Notes under the pieces: model-generated
What the model saw: the letters and a program-made list of their open reading frames with translations, nothing else
What the model was told of the DNA's origin: nothing
The model's database searches: none
Program-made: the position numbers and the translations under genes
Origin: a virus
Length of the DNA: 34,990 bases
Strand: one strand, 5' to 3'
IMG/VR virus record: IMGVR_UViG_3300023272_000085
Coordinates: 1-34,990 of that record
Shown here: one piece after another, positions 1 through 6,200 of the stretch
Layout: each line of letters opens with the position of its first letter
How positions within the stretch are numbered: the first letter of the stretch is position 1

Positions 1-27
1 ATGACCACCCACAGCAAGGAAATGAAC

Positions 28-414
28 ATGAGCACGAACATCAAGACCCCTACGATCGAAGACCTAGTCCAACAACTCTCAGACGTTCGCCAAGCGCTCC
101 AAGACGAGCGTACCCGCTTGGTCGAGAGGATCGCGACGATCGATCAAGCCCTTGCCGTATCACCCTTGGTCCCCCGGAGCGTGCAGAAACCGAAGACCCC
201 GAAGCCCACCACCGGCATCCGTCAGGCGATCGGTGCTGTGTTGGCGAGTAGTCCGAACCTTACGATTCGCCAGATTCAAGAAGCGACCCCGGAGCATCCC
301 CCCAAATCGGTCGAGGCGACCGTGAGAGCCATGGCCAGCGAGGGGAAATTAGCCAAGGACGAGTCGAGCCCCAAGAAGTTCTCGCTGCCCACGAAGGCCA
401 ACGGTAAGAGCTAG
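28..414 (+). CDS. Coiled-coil plus winged-helix-like DNA-binding protein
   Basis: I choose the ATG at 28 because AAGGA lies 7 bases upstream of it; an in-frame ATG at position 1 has no visible ribosome site inside the window. The protein is about 128 residues. Its first part (about residues 8-45) is a charged helix with the look of a short coiled coil (VRQALQDERTRLVERIATID). A Lys/Pro-rich linker follows, then a C-terminal segment starting GIRQAIGAVLASSPNLTIRQ that has the helix pattern of a small winged helix ending in EGKLAKDESSPKKFSLP. Inference: a small DNA-binding or nucleoid-type regulator. It is followed after 33 bases by the next plus-strand gene. No specific family is recognised. Confidence 0.6.
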   Translation: MSTNIKTPTIEDLVQQLSDVRQALQDERTRLVERIATIDQALAVSPLVPRSVQKPKTPKPTTGIRQAIGAVLASSPNLTIRQIQEATPEHPPKSVEATVRAMASEGKLAKDESSPKKFSLPTKANGKS

Positions 415-447
415 CCGGCGTCGCTCCGACACGAGCAAAGGAGACAC

Positions 448-867
448 ATGAAAACTATTGGTCGCGCATCCAAGCTCTATCAGCTGGTACATCCCAAGTC
501 CGCCGTGGCTGCGGTCCTCGCGTACGACGGGGGGATCGCAGAAGAGTTTCAGCGGGAATTGGATGAATCCGCTGAGAACCCGATCGAGTCCAAGCCGTTC
601 GAGCTTACCCTCAGTGACCTCAGGGTTTTGTATTTCGGTTGGGCCGATGAATCGCCCCTCGGCGGATTTATCATCAAGGGCCAGAAGGTCATCAAGGGCA
701 GTAAGGCCGAGTACCTTCTCCGTGTAGATTCCATGCTCGGCACGCAATTTTGGAAGCTCATGGGCGAAGACATGAAGGACTGTCTGCTGATCGCAGAGTC
801 GCCTGTAGAACTGGTGAACCTGTTGGATGAAGTTCTTCACGCTGATGCCGCGGGGCAATGGCAATAA
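448..867 (+). CDS. Hypothetical protein, 139 aa
   Basis: The start is well supported: AAAGGAG sits four to five bases before the ATG. The product is a soluble, acidic alpha/beta-looking protein with no signal peptide or membrane segment. The middle (LTLSDLRVLYFGWADESPLGGFI) and the helical C-terminus (SPVELVNLLDEVLHADAAG) look like a folded domain, but I do not recognise the family. It lies 33 bases after the winged-helix-like gene and probably shares its transcript. The downstream 209 bases are non-coding and highly structured. Confidence 0.6.
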   Translation: MKTIGRASKLYQLVHPKSAVAAVLAYDGGIAEEFQRELDESAENPIESKPFELTLSDLRVLYFGWADESPLGGFIIKGQKVIKGSKAEYLLRVDSMLGTQFWKLMGEDMKDCLLIAESPVELVNLLDEVLHADAAGQWQ

Positions 868-904
868 TACGGCTTACATGAGTCGAGCCCGCCACTGACC
901 ACTA

Positions 905-1000
905 GGTCACGCGGGCCAGATGTAAATCAGGTCACGTGTGGACCGCCGGCCATTATCCTTTACAGCCGGCGCTCGGGCTCGAATCCCGAGGTGACCCCTA
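905..1000 (+). other. Structured intergenic element, tRNA-like in part
   Basis: The 209-base gap 868-1076 holds several pairing elements. GGTCAC (905-910) pairs with GTGACC (991-996). GGCC (914-917) can pair with GGTC (930-933) like a D stem. GCCGGC (945-950) pairs with GCCGGC (965-970). CTCGGG/CCCGAG (972-977 and 985-990) enclose the 7-base loop CTCGAAT, one base from a canonical T loop, and CTA follows the discriminator position where CCA would be. No proper anticodon stem with U33 can be drawn, so this is not a normal tRNA. The same bases also give TGACC/GGTCA operator-like repeats (897-909, again at 930) and a repeated CAGATGTA (917-924 and 1027-1034). Confidence 0.3.
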
Positions 1001-1076
1001 ACGCGAGACGAGCCCTTACGCGAGGGACAGATGTAGAGCGTTCAAACCGCTACCCTAATGCAGGGAGGGCCATCCC

Positions 1077-1415
1077 GTGCCCACATCCACACCATCGATC
1101 GATCAAAGGTTCGAGGCTTTTCACGCTCGCAACCCTGAAATTCTAGAGCAACTGATTCAGCTGGCGCGAGCTGCAAAAGCTAGAGGGTTTCGCTCGTATA
1201 CCATCAAGGGCCTCTGGGAGGTCGTGCGATTCCGGTCCGATCCCGTGACGGCCGAGCGCTATCGAATGAACAACGACTTTACGAGCCGCTATGCCCGGCT
1301 GGTCATGGCGAGTGAGCCCTCCCTCAAAGGGTTCTTCACTACCCGTGAGATCGGCACCGATCACACTATTGATGCCCGCGAGCAGTACCTCAACGACCTT
1401 CTTGGAGCAGTCTGA
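1077..1415 (+). CDS. Phage-type hypothetical protein, 112 aa
   Basis: It starts with GTG, supported by GGGAGGG about 8 bases upstream. The sequence has the pattern of a small phage protein type I have seen in many prophages: IDQRFEAFHARNPEI at the N-terminus, a basic central helix, then NNDFTSRYARLVMASEP and a FFTTREI segment. The function of that type is not established; it usually sits among early phage genes. Its stop overlaps the next start by one base (TGATG), so the two are translationally coupled. The family resemblance is from memory and should be treated as moderate. Confidence 0.65.
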   Translation: MPTSTPSIDQRFEAFHARNPEILEQLIQLARAAKARGFRSYTIKGLWEVVRFRSDPVTAERYRMNNDFTSRYARLVMASEPSLKGFFTTREIGTDHTIDAREQYLNDLLGAV

Positions 1416-1624
1416 TGAACGACCCTAAAGATCGCGCTCTCGAACGCCTCGCAAACCAAGAGGACCAATACAGCCGCAGCTGCGGGTGGACCGGCAACCC
1501 CGCGGACGCTGTCGAGGCCGAGTTCATGGAGGTCTTTGGCCGGCCGCCGGATGCCTATGATCGGCGGCTCGGCCTCGCTAGAGTGATCGAATTCCAAAAG
1601 TCACTCAGGCAACTACTTGGGTGA
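1415..1624 (+). CDS. Small hypothetical protein, 69 aa
   Basis: Its ATG shares one base with the TGA of the upstream 112-aa gene, a coupling that supports it being real. The protein is charged and soluble, with DAVEAEFMEVFGRPPDAYDRR in the middle and no membrane segment. No family is recognised. Its 3' end overlaps the 3' end of the convergent sigma-like gene on the minus strand by 20 bases, so the two transcription units meet tail to tail with no room for a separate terminator. Confidence 0.5.
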   Translation: MNDPKDRALERLANQEDQYSRSCGWTGNPADAVEAEFMEVFGRPPDAYDRRLGLARVIEFQKSLRQLLG

Positions 1625-2270
1625 CCGGACTCGCAAGACGCTCGGCATCGGACCGCCGGGCGTCTTGCGAGTAGTGCTGCACTCGGGTACAGAGCTGCCG
1701 GAAATAGTCGGCGTAACGACCGCAGTCTTCGCGGTGTTCGCCCGCCAGAATATCCAGGCTGGTGAGGATCGAGTGTCGCGTCGATCCGGGGGTGCGGTCC
1801 TGCTTCCTGGCGACGAGACTCATGTTCCGATACCGGGCGAACAGGACCAACGTCTCGACCCTTCCCGGATTTAGCCATGGGTCGAGGTCGAGCCGGATCT
1901 GTTCCTCGGTGATTTCCGGGAGGCTGGCGAGCCATCGCAGCGTTTCGAGGCCGTGCCTGATCCTGTACGAGATGTTGGCCTGCGAGCATCCGAATATGGC
2001 GGCCAAGTCTTCTTGATGGCAGCCCAACAGGGTGAGCTCTATCAGGTCGGCTTCGAAAGCAGGGAGCCGGTCCATCTCCCGTGAGAGCCTTTCGAGGTCT
2101 ACGGCCTCCCAGTCCAGCGATTCACCCCAAAGGTCTTGGGCGCTCTTGGTTCCGGCAAGATCAGCCAGCTTGCTCATCGGGTAGAGGACCTGCTTGGGGT
2201 CCTCCCGTGAAAGCATCCCGATGACGGGCTCGTCCCACAGTGGCTGTCTAGTGCTGCTCCGGTGCTGCAT
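1605..2270 (-). CDS. Sigma-region-4-like helix-turn-helix protein (paralogue 1)
   Basis: A 221-aa protein with a helix-turn-helix of the sigma-70 region 4 type at about residues 86-112 (QEDLAAIFGCSQANISYRI). A helical segment with LERLSREMDRLPAFEADLIEL precedes it, matching the layout of region 4.1. After the HTH comes an LPEITEEQIRLDLDPWL segment that is nearly repeated in the upstream neighbour (LPDITEAGIERDLSPYL), as is AQDLWG/AQELWG before it. The two genes are therefore a tandem duplication. Regions 2 and 3 of a sigma factor are absent. The start overlaps the upstream gene by 23 bases and has no strong ribosome site, so translation may be coupled. Likely role (inference): transcription activator or sigma subunit for phage genes. 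Confidence 0.7.
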   Translation of the reverse strand: MQHRSSTRQPLWDEPVIGMLSREDPKQVLYPMSKLADLAGTKSAQDLWGESLDWEAVDLERLSREMDRLPAFEADLIELTLLGCHQEDLAAIFGCSQANISYRIRHGLETLRWLASLPEITEEQIRLDLDPWLNPGRVETLVLFARYRNMSLVARKQDRTPGSTRHSILTSLDILAGEHREDCGRYADYFRQLCTRVQHYSQDARRSDAERLASPVTQVVA

Positions 2271-2955
2271 ACTCAGAGCCTAGCACCGTAAGTCGGTAAT
2301 GGTGACTCACTTCGTCGGTCTCGCCATCGCGTTCAGCGAGCTCTGCTTTCGTGAGTCGGTGTGTCCGACAGTCGCCCCAGCCAACAGGGTTAGCCACCAT
2401 GCCGCTGAAGAAATCGATATAGGGCTTGAGCTCTTGCGCGTTGATCTTCCGTAGCCGTCGAACGATCCCGACGAGCCGATGCTTGACCCCGATGGATGGG
2501 CTCTTGAGCTTCAGGCCCAGCACCTCGGCAGTTCTCAGGTAGTGCGATGTCCGAAAGTGCACGCACAGCAACCGAACTTGCTCGGGTGTCAGGTACGGCG
2601 AGAGATCCCGTTCGATGCCGGCCTCGGTAATGTCGGGTAAAGAGAGCAGCAACCGGATCGAGCCCTTGGCGCGAGTCAGGGTCGTGCTGACGTTGACTTG
2701 ACTCCAGCCGAGCAATAGGGCGATGCCGCGCTGTGATACTCCCTGAATGGTGAGCTCCCACACGTCAGCGTGTCGGGCGGGCAGAAGGTCGAGGATGCGC
2801 GCTAACCGCTCAGGGTCGTGCGGAGGCAGCTCGGGGGCCGAGCCCCAGAGCTCTTGAGCCGTCCGAGCATCGGCGAGTTCGGTCAGCTTTCGGGGACCAG
2901 CCAGCACCTCTTGGTATGACCAGGCGAGACTATCTTCAAGGGTCCACTCCCTCAC
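2248..2955 (-). CDS. Sigma-region-4-like helix-turn-helix protein (paralogue 2)
   Basis: A 235-aa paralogue of the downstream gene, alignable from about residue 22 (RKLTELADARTAQELWG) to about residue 165. The HTH is at about residues 74-100 (SQRGIALLLGWSQVNVSTT). The C-terminal region contains a basic segment (KHRLVGIVRRLRKINAQE) that could contact nucleic acid. There is no core-binding region 2. Its ATG overlaps the TGA of the 114-aa upstream gene (ATGA), so it belongs to the same operon. DNA binding is well supported by the HTH. A role with RNA polymerase rests on resemblance to region 4. Confidence 0.7.
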   Translation of the reverse strand: MREWTLEDSLAWSYQEVLAGPRKLTELADARTAQELWGSAPELPPHDPERLARILDLLPARHADVWELTIQGVSQRGIALLLGWSQVNVSTTLTRAKGSIRLLLSLPDITEAGIERDLSPYLTPEQVRLLCVHFRTSHYLRTAEVLGLKLKSPSIGVKHRLVGIVRRLRKINAQELKPYIDFFSGMVANPVGWGDCRTHRLTKAELAERDGETDEVSHHYRLTVLGSEYAAPEQH

Positions 2956-3296
2956 GTGATGACCCTCAAATGACGGGCCGCTTTCCGGAATGCTGACGGT
3001 AGCCCCATTTGATCAATTGCTTGCCGGGTGACCCCAAGCGCCTCGGCTACTTCACTGTCGTTCATGCCGCCCGCTTCTGCGGCCTTGAGGCTGCAACCGC
3101 CGTACGGCAGCCGCATCAAGCGCTCGACCAGCTGATCGTCAGTGAGCCGCTCGGGTTCTCGACCAATGGTGAGATGCCACGCGACCGAGCCGTTCATCAG
3201 GACCCTGTACACCGCGAGGTGGTGACGACATGAAATCCAAGCGCACGTACCTTCAGGGCAGCTAGCGCGAGTCGGCGGCAGTGAGCGAGCGGTCAC
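2952..3296 (-). CDS. Small Cys-containing sigma-region-4-like HTH protein
   Basis: A 114-aa product starting at GTG. It has a cysteine cluster in the first third (C13, C18, C23 followed by HH at 25-26; motif CAWISCRHHL), a further Cys at 68 (YGGCSLKAAEAGG), and an HTH at about 80-97 (DSEVAEALGVTRQAIDQ). Phage and prophage proteins with a CPW-x-SCRHHL segment followed by a region-4-like HTH ending in RERVRQIE are a recurrent type. Here the final motif has drifted to RQAIDQM. It overlaps the next gene by ATGA. Likely a DNA-binding transcription factor; metal binding by the Cys/His cluster is possible but unproven. Confidence 0.65.
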   Translation of the reverse strand: MTARSLPPTRASCPEGTCAWISCRHHLAVYRVLMNGSVAWHLTIGREPERLTDDQLVERLMRLPYGGCSLKAAEAGGMNDSEVAEALGVTRQAIDQMGLPSAFRKAARHLRVIT

Positions 3297-3319
3297 CCAA
3301 GAGCGGGTTTACAAATCGT

Positions 3320-3514
3320 TCAGTGAGTGCAGACCCATCCGCACGAGAACATGCTGGCCGACTGGCAGAGACACATCGGACGCTCGTTCAAATGGCAGAT
3401 GGGGCGGAGGGCACGGCACTGGCGATCGTGGTCACCCTGCGTTGCCGCTACAGCGCTCCCAAAGCTGGCGTGAAGGGCGAGACTCGCTAGCAAGATGGCG
3501 ACGAGGTGGCGCAT
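3320..3514 (-). CDS. Possible small exported Cys-rich protein, 64 aa
   Basis: The N-terminus has a classical secretion signal: a positive residue, a hydrophobic core (LVAILLASLALHASFG) and a SAVAA cleavage-like site at about residues 20-24. About 40 mature residues with six cysteines follow (RQC, PIC, MCLC, SC, VC), which could form disulphides in the periplasm. No strong ribosome site precedes the ATG. It sits 32 bases after the restored stop of the HEPN-like gene and 23 bases before the sigma-like operon, on the same strand. A plus-strand ORF overlaps it but lacks any protein-like features. Function unknown; being a chance ORF cannot be excluded. Confidence 0.4.
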   Translation of the reverse strand: MRHLVAILLASLALHASFGSAVAATQGDHDRQCRALRPICHLNERPMCLCQSASMFSCGWVCTH

Positions 3515-3546
3515 TTAAACGAGCTTAGCTCTACTTCCTTGAAGCG

Positions 3547-4268
3547 CTACACACCGAAGTGCGGAGGTAGGTTCAGCACGCTAAGCACGTGCTTCAAGAA
3601 TTTCTCCGCCGTTTCCGCCGCCCAAGCCGCACAGCCTCGACTGAGCACTGAGTCAGGGAAGAAGACGCCGCGACCCTCGAAGCTGTGGGTACGAATTTAT
3701 CCTTCAGTGCTTTCTCTAGGTCGATATCGCCTTTATCCCGCGCCGGCCAGTGTGAGGGCTTGGCGTGAATGCACCGGTTCCTCAGTCGAGTGAGCAAGTT
3801 CATCTCAGCCACGGCTGGGTGTTTTGGATCCAATTCGATCTCGGCCAGTGCGTTGGTCAGGAGCTCCCACTTCCTGACCCCATTGGGTTCCAGTCGAAAG
3901 TTATCCCAAATGAACGCGGCGACGGGAATACGGTCCTTTCGGAGCGTTTCAAACGTGTGGATGTTCGGAGTCTCCGCGCAGATGGAGAACACCTCGTTTC
4001 CGGACGCCTCGACCCAAGCGGCTGAGCCGATGACGATGGATAACACGCACGCTTCCACGTCAACGTCCGGCTTACCTGTGTCGGGCAGCGACGCCAGATG
4101 AGCACAGGTTGCTCGGACCGTTCGATAGAATAGATGACCTGATGATGTCTTGAGTGTCAACGTTGCAGCTCCGCTTTTTGCGCTCGAACGGCTACCCACG
4201 GCAACGCAAATTGGGTTGAAGGTCTGAGTCAGCGGATCCCCCAACTCCGTGTCGTCGTTTCCAGGCAT
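3547..4268 (-). pseudogene. HEPN-like protein gene with a frameshift near 3690
   Basis: Reading from the ATG at 4268 (a GTG at 4283 is also possible), the frame runs to a stop at 3594 with an implausible basic tail. If the frame is changed near 3685-3700, the sequence continues as THSFEGRGVFFPDSVLSRG, then CAAWAAETAEKFLKHVL, and stops at 3547. This is a much more protein-like helical C-terminus. The segment LLTRLRNRCIHAKP contains R-N-x3-H, the RX4H signature of HEPN ribonuclease domains. The gene is therefore a candidate HEPN-type toxin or abortive-infection protein that is broken, decoded by frameshifting, or carries a sequencing error. The gene lies just downstream of the virion operon, where cargo genes are common. 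Confidence 0.5.
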
Positions 4269-4305
4269 TCGGCACGGAAACACCCGGCGAACGGCCCGTC
4301 AATTG

Positions 4306-4368
4306 CTACTTCACCTGGCCGAGGATCGCGTCGAAAGTATGGGACAGCGGCTCGGGCTTGCCCGTCAC
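4306..4368 (-). CDS. Tiny coupled ORF, 20 aa
   Basis: Directly at the stop of the membrane-anchored gene, GTG overlaps TGA (GTGA at 4365-4368) and opens a 20-codon frame, MTGKPEPLSHTFDAILGQVK, ending in TAG at 4306. The overlap is of the same kind seen throughout this operon, and the residues look protein-like. It may be a real very small gene or the leftover N-terminus of a lost one. The remaining 37 bases before the HEPN-like gene show nothing. Confidence 0.3.
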   Translation of the reverse strand: MTGKPEPLSHTFDAILGQVK

Positions 4369-4643
4369 CACAGACCGAACGCCTTGAGCCCCATCCCGGC
4401 CAAGATCACGACCGTCAGGCAAACGATCAGCGCATAGAGGAATTTCACGCGGTCCGGGGGCGGGACAGCGGCAACCGTTTCGCTGAACACTTTCACGATC
4501 TTGGCGGCAACCGATTTGTCTTCATTGGCCTTGGCAGCCAGAACCGCCAAATGGTGAACCGCGCTCTCGTCTAGTTCATCGTCCGAGTAGCTTCGTAGAC
4601 GGCGCACCTGATCGCGGATCTCGTCCTGGTGTCGCCTAGCCAT
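4365..4643 (-). CDS. Small protein with C-terminal membrane anchor (candidate lysis gene)
   Basis: I use the ATG at 4643, which overlaps the end of the upstream coiled-coil gene by eight bases, giving 92 residues. The first 60 are charged and helical (DEIRDQVRRLRSYSDDELDE). Residues about 68-87 form one hydrophobic transmembrane helix (FLYALIVCLTVVILAGMGL), leaving only a few residues after it. One-helix small proteins at the end of a virion operon are often holin or spanin accessories, but no family motif is visible, so the lysis role is inference from position and topology. A longer frame up to 4706 lacks support. Confidence 0.6.
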   Translation of the reverse strand: MARRHQDEIRDQVRRLRSYSDDELDESAVHHLAVLAAKANEDKSVAAKIVKVFSETVAAVPPPDRVKFLYALIVCLTVVILAGMGLKAFGLW

Positions 4644-4917
4644 GGTTGGCTTCCAAGAGCTTGAGCCGGCGATCGGCCCGATCATCGACCTCGACCACCC
4701 GCTCACGGATCTGCTGGACGTCCTTGGCGAGTTCCGAGACCGCCGTCTCCAAGCGTTCGAGCGTAGTCCTGACCTCGCGGCGAAATACGTCGGCTGCCTC
4801 GGACTCGGCTTCGATGGTCGAGGCCATGACGGTCATGTTCAAGTCGAGGCGAATCAGGTTGTTCGCCAAAGTTTGGAGCGTAGAGAGGATCTCTTCCAGC
4901 TGCTTGGACTCAGCCAC
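4636..4917 (-). CDS. Coiled-coil protein, 93 aa
   Basis: Almost the whole protein is a heptad-rich helix: EILSTLQTLANNLIRL, then RREVRTTLERLETAVSELAK, then IRERVVEVDDRADRRLKLLE. No cysteine, no membrane segment. It lies between an unknown 143-aa gene (overlap eight bases) and the membrane-anchored small gene. This arrangement, a soluble coiled coil followed by a one-helix membrane protein, resembles the paired lysis-associated genes (XhlA/holin type) of some phages, though sequence homology cannot be claimed. It could also be a tail-associated structural coil. Confidence 0.6.
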   Translation of the reverse strand: MAESKQLEEILSTLQTLANNLIRLDLNMTVMASTIEAESEAADVFRREVRTTLERLETAVSELAKDVQQIRERVVEVDDRADRRLKLLEANHG

Positions 4918-5341
4918 GACTCACCAGGGGGTTGGTCAACCAATATATATTTTCACGAACGAACTCGGCCAGGCCGGGCGAGTCCTGGTTGGCTCGGAAA
5001 CGCCATTCTTGTGCGTACGTGTGGCTGGCTCGCCAAAAGGGTTTGCGCGGACCACGGCCGGGCGCTCGCCCCCCGACACCAAAGAAGCGTTGGCTCAGGC
5101 TCGGGTTGTAGGCGAGCGGCTCGATCCATCCCGCGTCGACCATCCAATCGAGCAATCGGTCCGCCACGTAGCAGTTGTCGGAGATCCCGTGCTGACCCTT
5201 GCGATCGAGCCGAGGCGTACCGAGCCCTTCCACGAGCGCCGATCCGTCGGCCTCGGTCATGCTGTAGATCCGATGCACCCATTCGATAGCGGCCGGGTCT
5301 GTGAGGCACCAAGGGCGCTTTATGTCGACCGCGGCCGTCAT
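4910..5341 (-). CDS. Hypothetical protein, 143 aa
   Basis: The start at 5341 overlaps the upstream TGA as ATGA, so I prefer it to the ATG at 5359. The product is rich in Trp and aromatic residues (RPWCLTDPAAIEWVHRIY, LLDWMVDAGWIEPLAY, FWRASHTYAQEWRF) and contains a Gly/Arg-rich stretch (GVGGRAPGRGPRKP). No catalytic signature of lysozymes, amidases or endopeptidases could be identified, although this is the position where a lytic enzyme would be expected. Its role is unknown. Confidence 0.6.
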   Translation of the reverse strand: MTAAVDIKRPWCLTDPAAIEWVHRIYSMTEADGSALVEGLGTPRLDRKGQHGISDNCYVADRLLDWMVDAGWIEPLAYNPSLSQRFFGVGGRAPGRGPRKPFWRASHTYAQEWRFRANQDSPGLAEFVRENIYWLTNPLVSRG

Positions 5342-5889
5342 GGCCTGCTGACCATCCACACGTGAACCTCTTGGCTGTCGACGTCTTCGATCGGTCCACT
5401 GGTCGCGATCATCCCATTGGGTCCGTAGGCCACCAAGAAGCCATCACCGATCCTGACGATGTGACCGCCAGCGAAAGCCGCACAAGCGAGCTTGAGCTTC
5501 TCGGGCCCGGTCGAGTCGACGGCGAATACCGTCACACCAAGCCGGATTGAATCCGCCGTGAGGTCATATTCGGTTGGCGGCTCGCCCATGCGGACGCCTA
5601 GTTCGCGGACGCCATGCTGGTTGATGCCGTCCACACCACCGATCGCCAGCAAGTGCTCGGGGCTGGGCACGAAAGGCAGGGGCGTACCCTTGCGCGCAAA
5701 CGAAGCCACAAGGGCCGCCGAGACGTGGTGCTCGAACGTGTCACCCAAGAGCTCCGTGTACGGCCTCAGATCGATCGCCTCCGGGATGTGGTCGCTCAAG
5801 CCAAGCTGGCCCACGGAGGGGTATTCAGCGCTTTTGGGCGGCTCGGACTTCGGAGAGGTCTTGGGCTTGGTCTTCTTTTCGGTGGTCAT
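5338..5889 (-). CDS. Hypothetical protein, 183 aa
   Basis: An N-terminal Lys/Pro-rich tail (residues about 1-20) is followed by a soluble, mixed alpha/beta domain: GVDGINQHGVRELGVRMGEP, SIRLGVTVFAVDSTG and CAAFAGGHIVRIGDGF. It starts and ends with ATGA overlaps, so it is co-translated with its neighbours, downstream of the tail fibre genes. No family recognised. Virion-associated or tail-fibre assembly roles are possible from position only. Confidence 0.6.
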   Translation of the reverse strand: MTTEKKTKPKTSPKSEPPKSAEYPSVGQLGLSDHIPEAIDLRPYTELLGDTFEHHVSAALVASFARKGTPLPFVPSPEHLLAIGGVDGINQHGVRELGVRMGEPPTEYDLTADSIRLGVTVFAVDSTGPEKLKLACAAFAGGHIVRIGDGFLVAYGPNGMIATSGPIEDVDSQEVHVWMVSRP

Positions 5890-6200
5890 TCTTGCTTCAC
5901 TCGCAATCCAAGGGTCTGCTGGTACACATCACCCAGCGCCGTCGAGGCCGTGCACCTCAGCCAATAGAGGCCCGTCACACCGCCGATCGGCCTGAAGAAC
6001 ACAGCGCCGGCCGAGTCGATGTATCCGGGCCGCACGTTCTCCAGGGCGAGAGCGGACCCCGTGATGATGGTCGTGCTGCTCTCGTCAACGATGTCGATCA
6101 CGCCGGTTGTGATTTCGTCGAGGTCGTTGAGCGCGAACCTGAACGCGAAGGTCTTTGCGTCGTCCGGATCGTGAACTTGCGGAAAACACGAAAAGGTCAT
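5886..6200 (-). CDS. Small beta-rich virion-type protein, 104 aa
   Basis: The sequence has the alternating pattern of an immunoglobulin-like or fibre-tip beta sandwich: FAFRFALNDLDEITTGVIDI, STTIITGSALALENV, and VTGLYWLRCTASTALGDV ending LGLRVKQE. Small proteins of this kind often follow tail fibre genes and describe an 'expected change' beta domain in phage neck or fibre proteins. Overlaps of four bases (ATGA) join it to the LamG fibre gene upstream and the 183-aa gene downstream. The fold is inferred from pattern alone. Confidence 0.55.
   Translation of the reverse strand: MTFSCFPQVHDPDDAKTFAFRFALNDLDEITTGVIDIVDESSTTIITGSALALENVRPGYIDSAGAVFFRPIGGVTGLYWLRCTASTALGDVYQQTLGLRVKQE

Noticed and set aside
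349-864. Minus-strand 171-aa frame
   Set aside because: Antisense to two plus-strand genes with clear ribosome sites.
905-1000. A standard tRNA gene
   Set aside because: T-arm-like hairpin and closing stem exist, but no anticodon arm with U33, position 7:66 is mismatched, and the D loop lacks GG.
4910-5341. A lysozyme or endolysin
   Set aside because: Position fits, but no catalytic motif of any known lytic family can be seen.
4646-5365. Long plus-strand frames opposite the small lysis-type genes
   Set aside because: Low-complexity Arg/Ser-rich composition, no ribosome site, and opposite genes show coupled starts.
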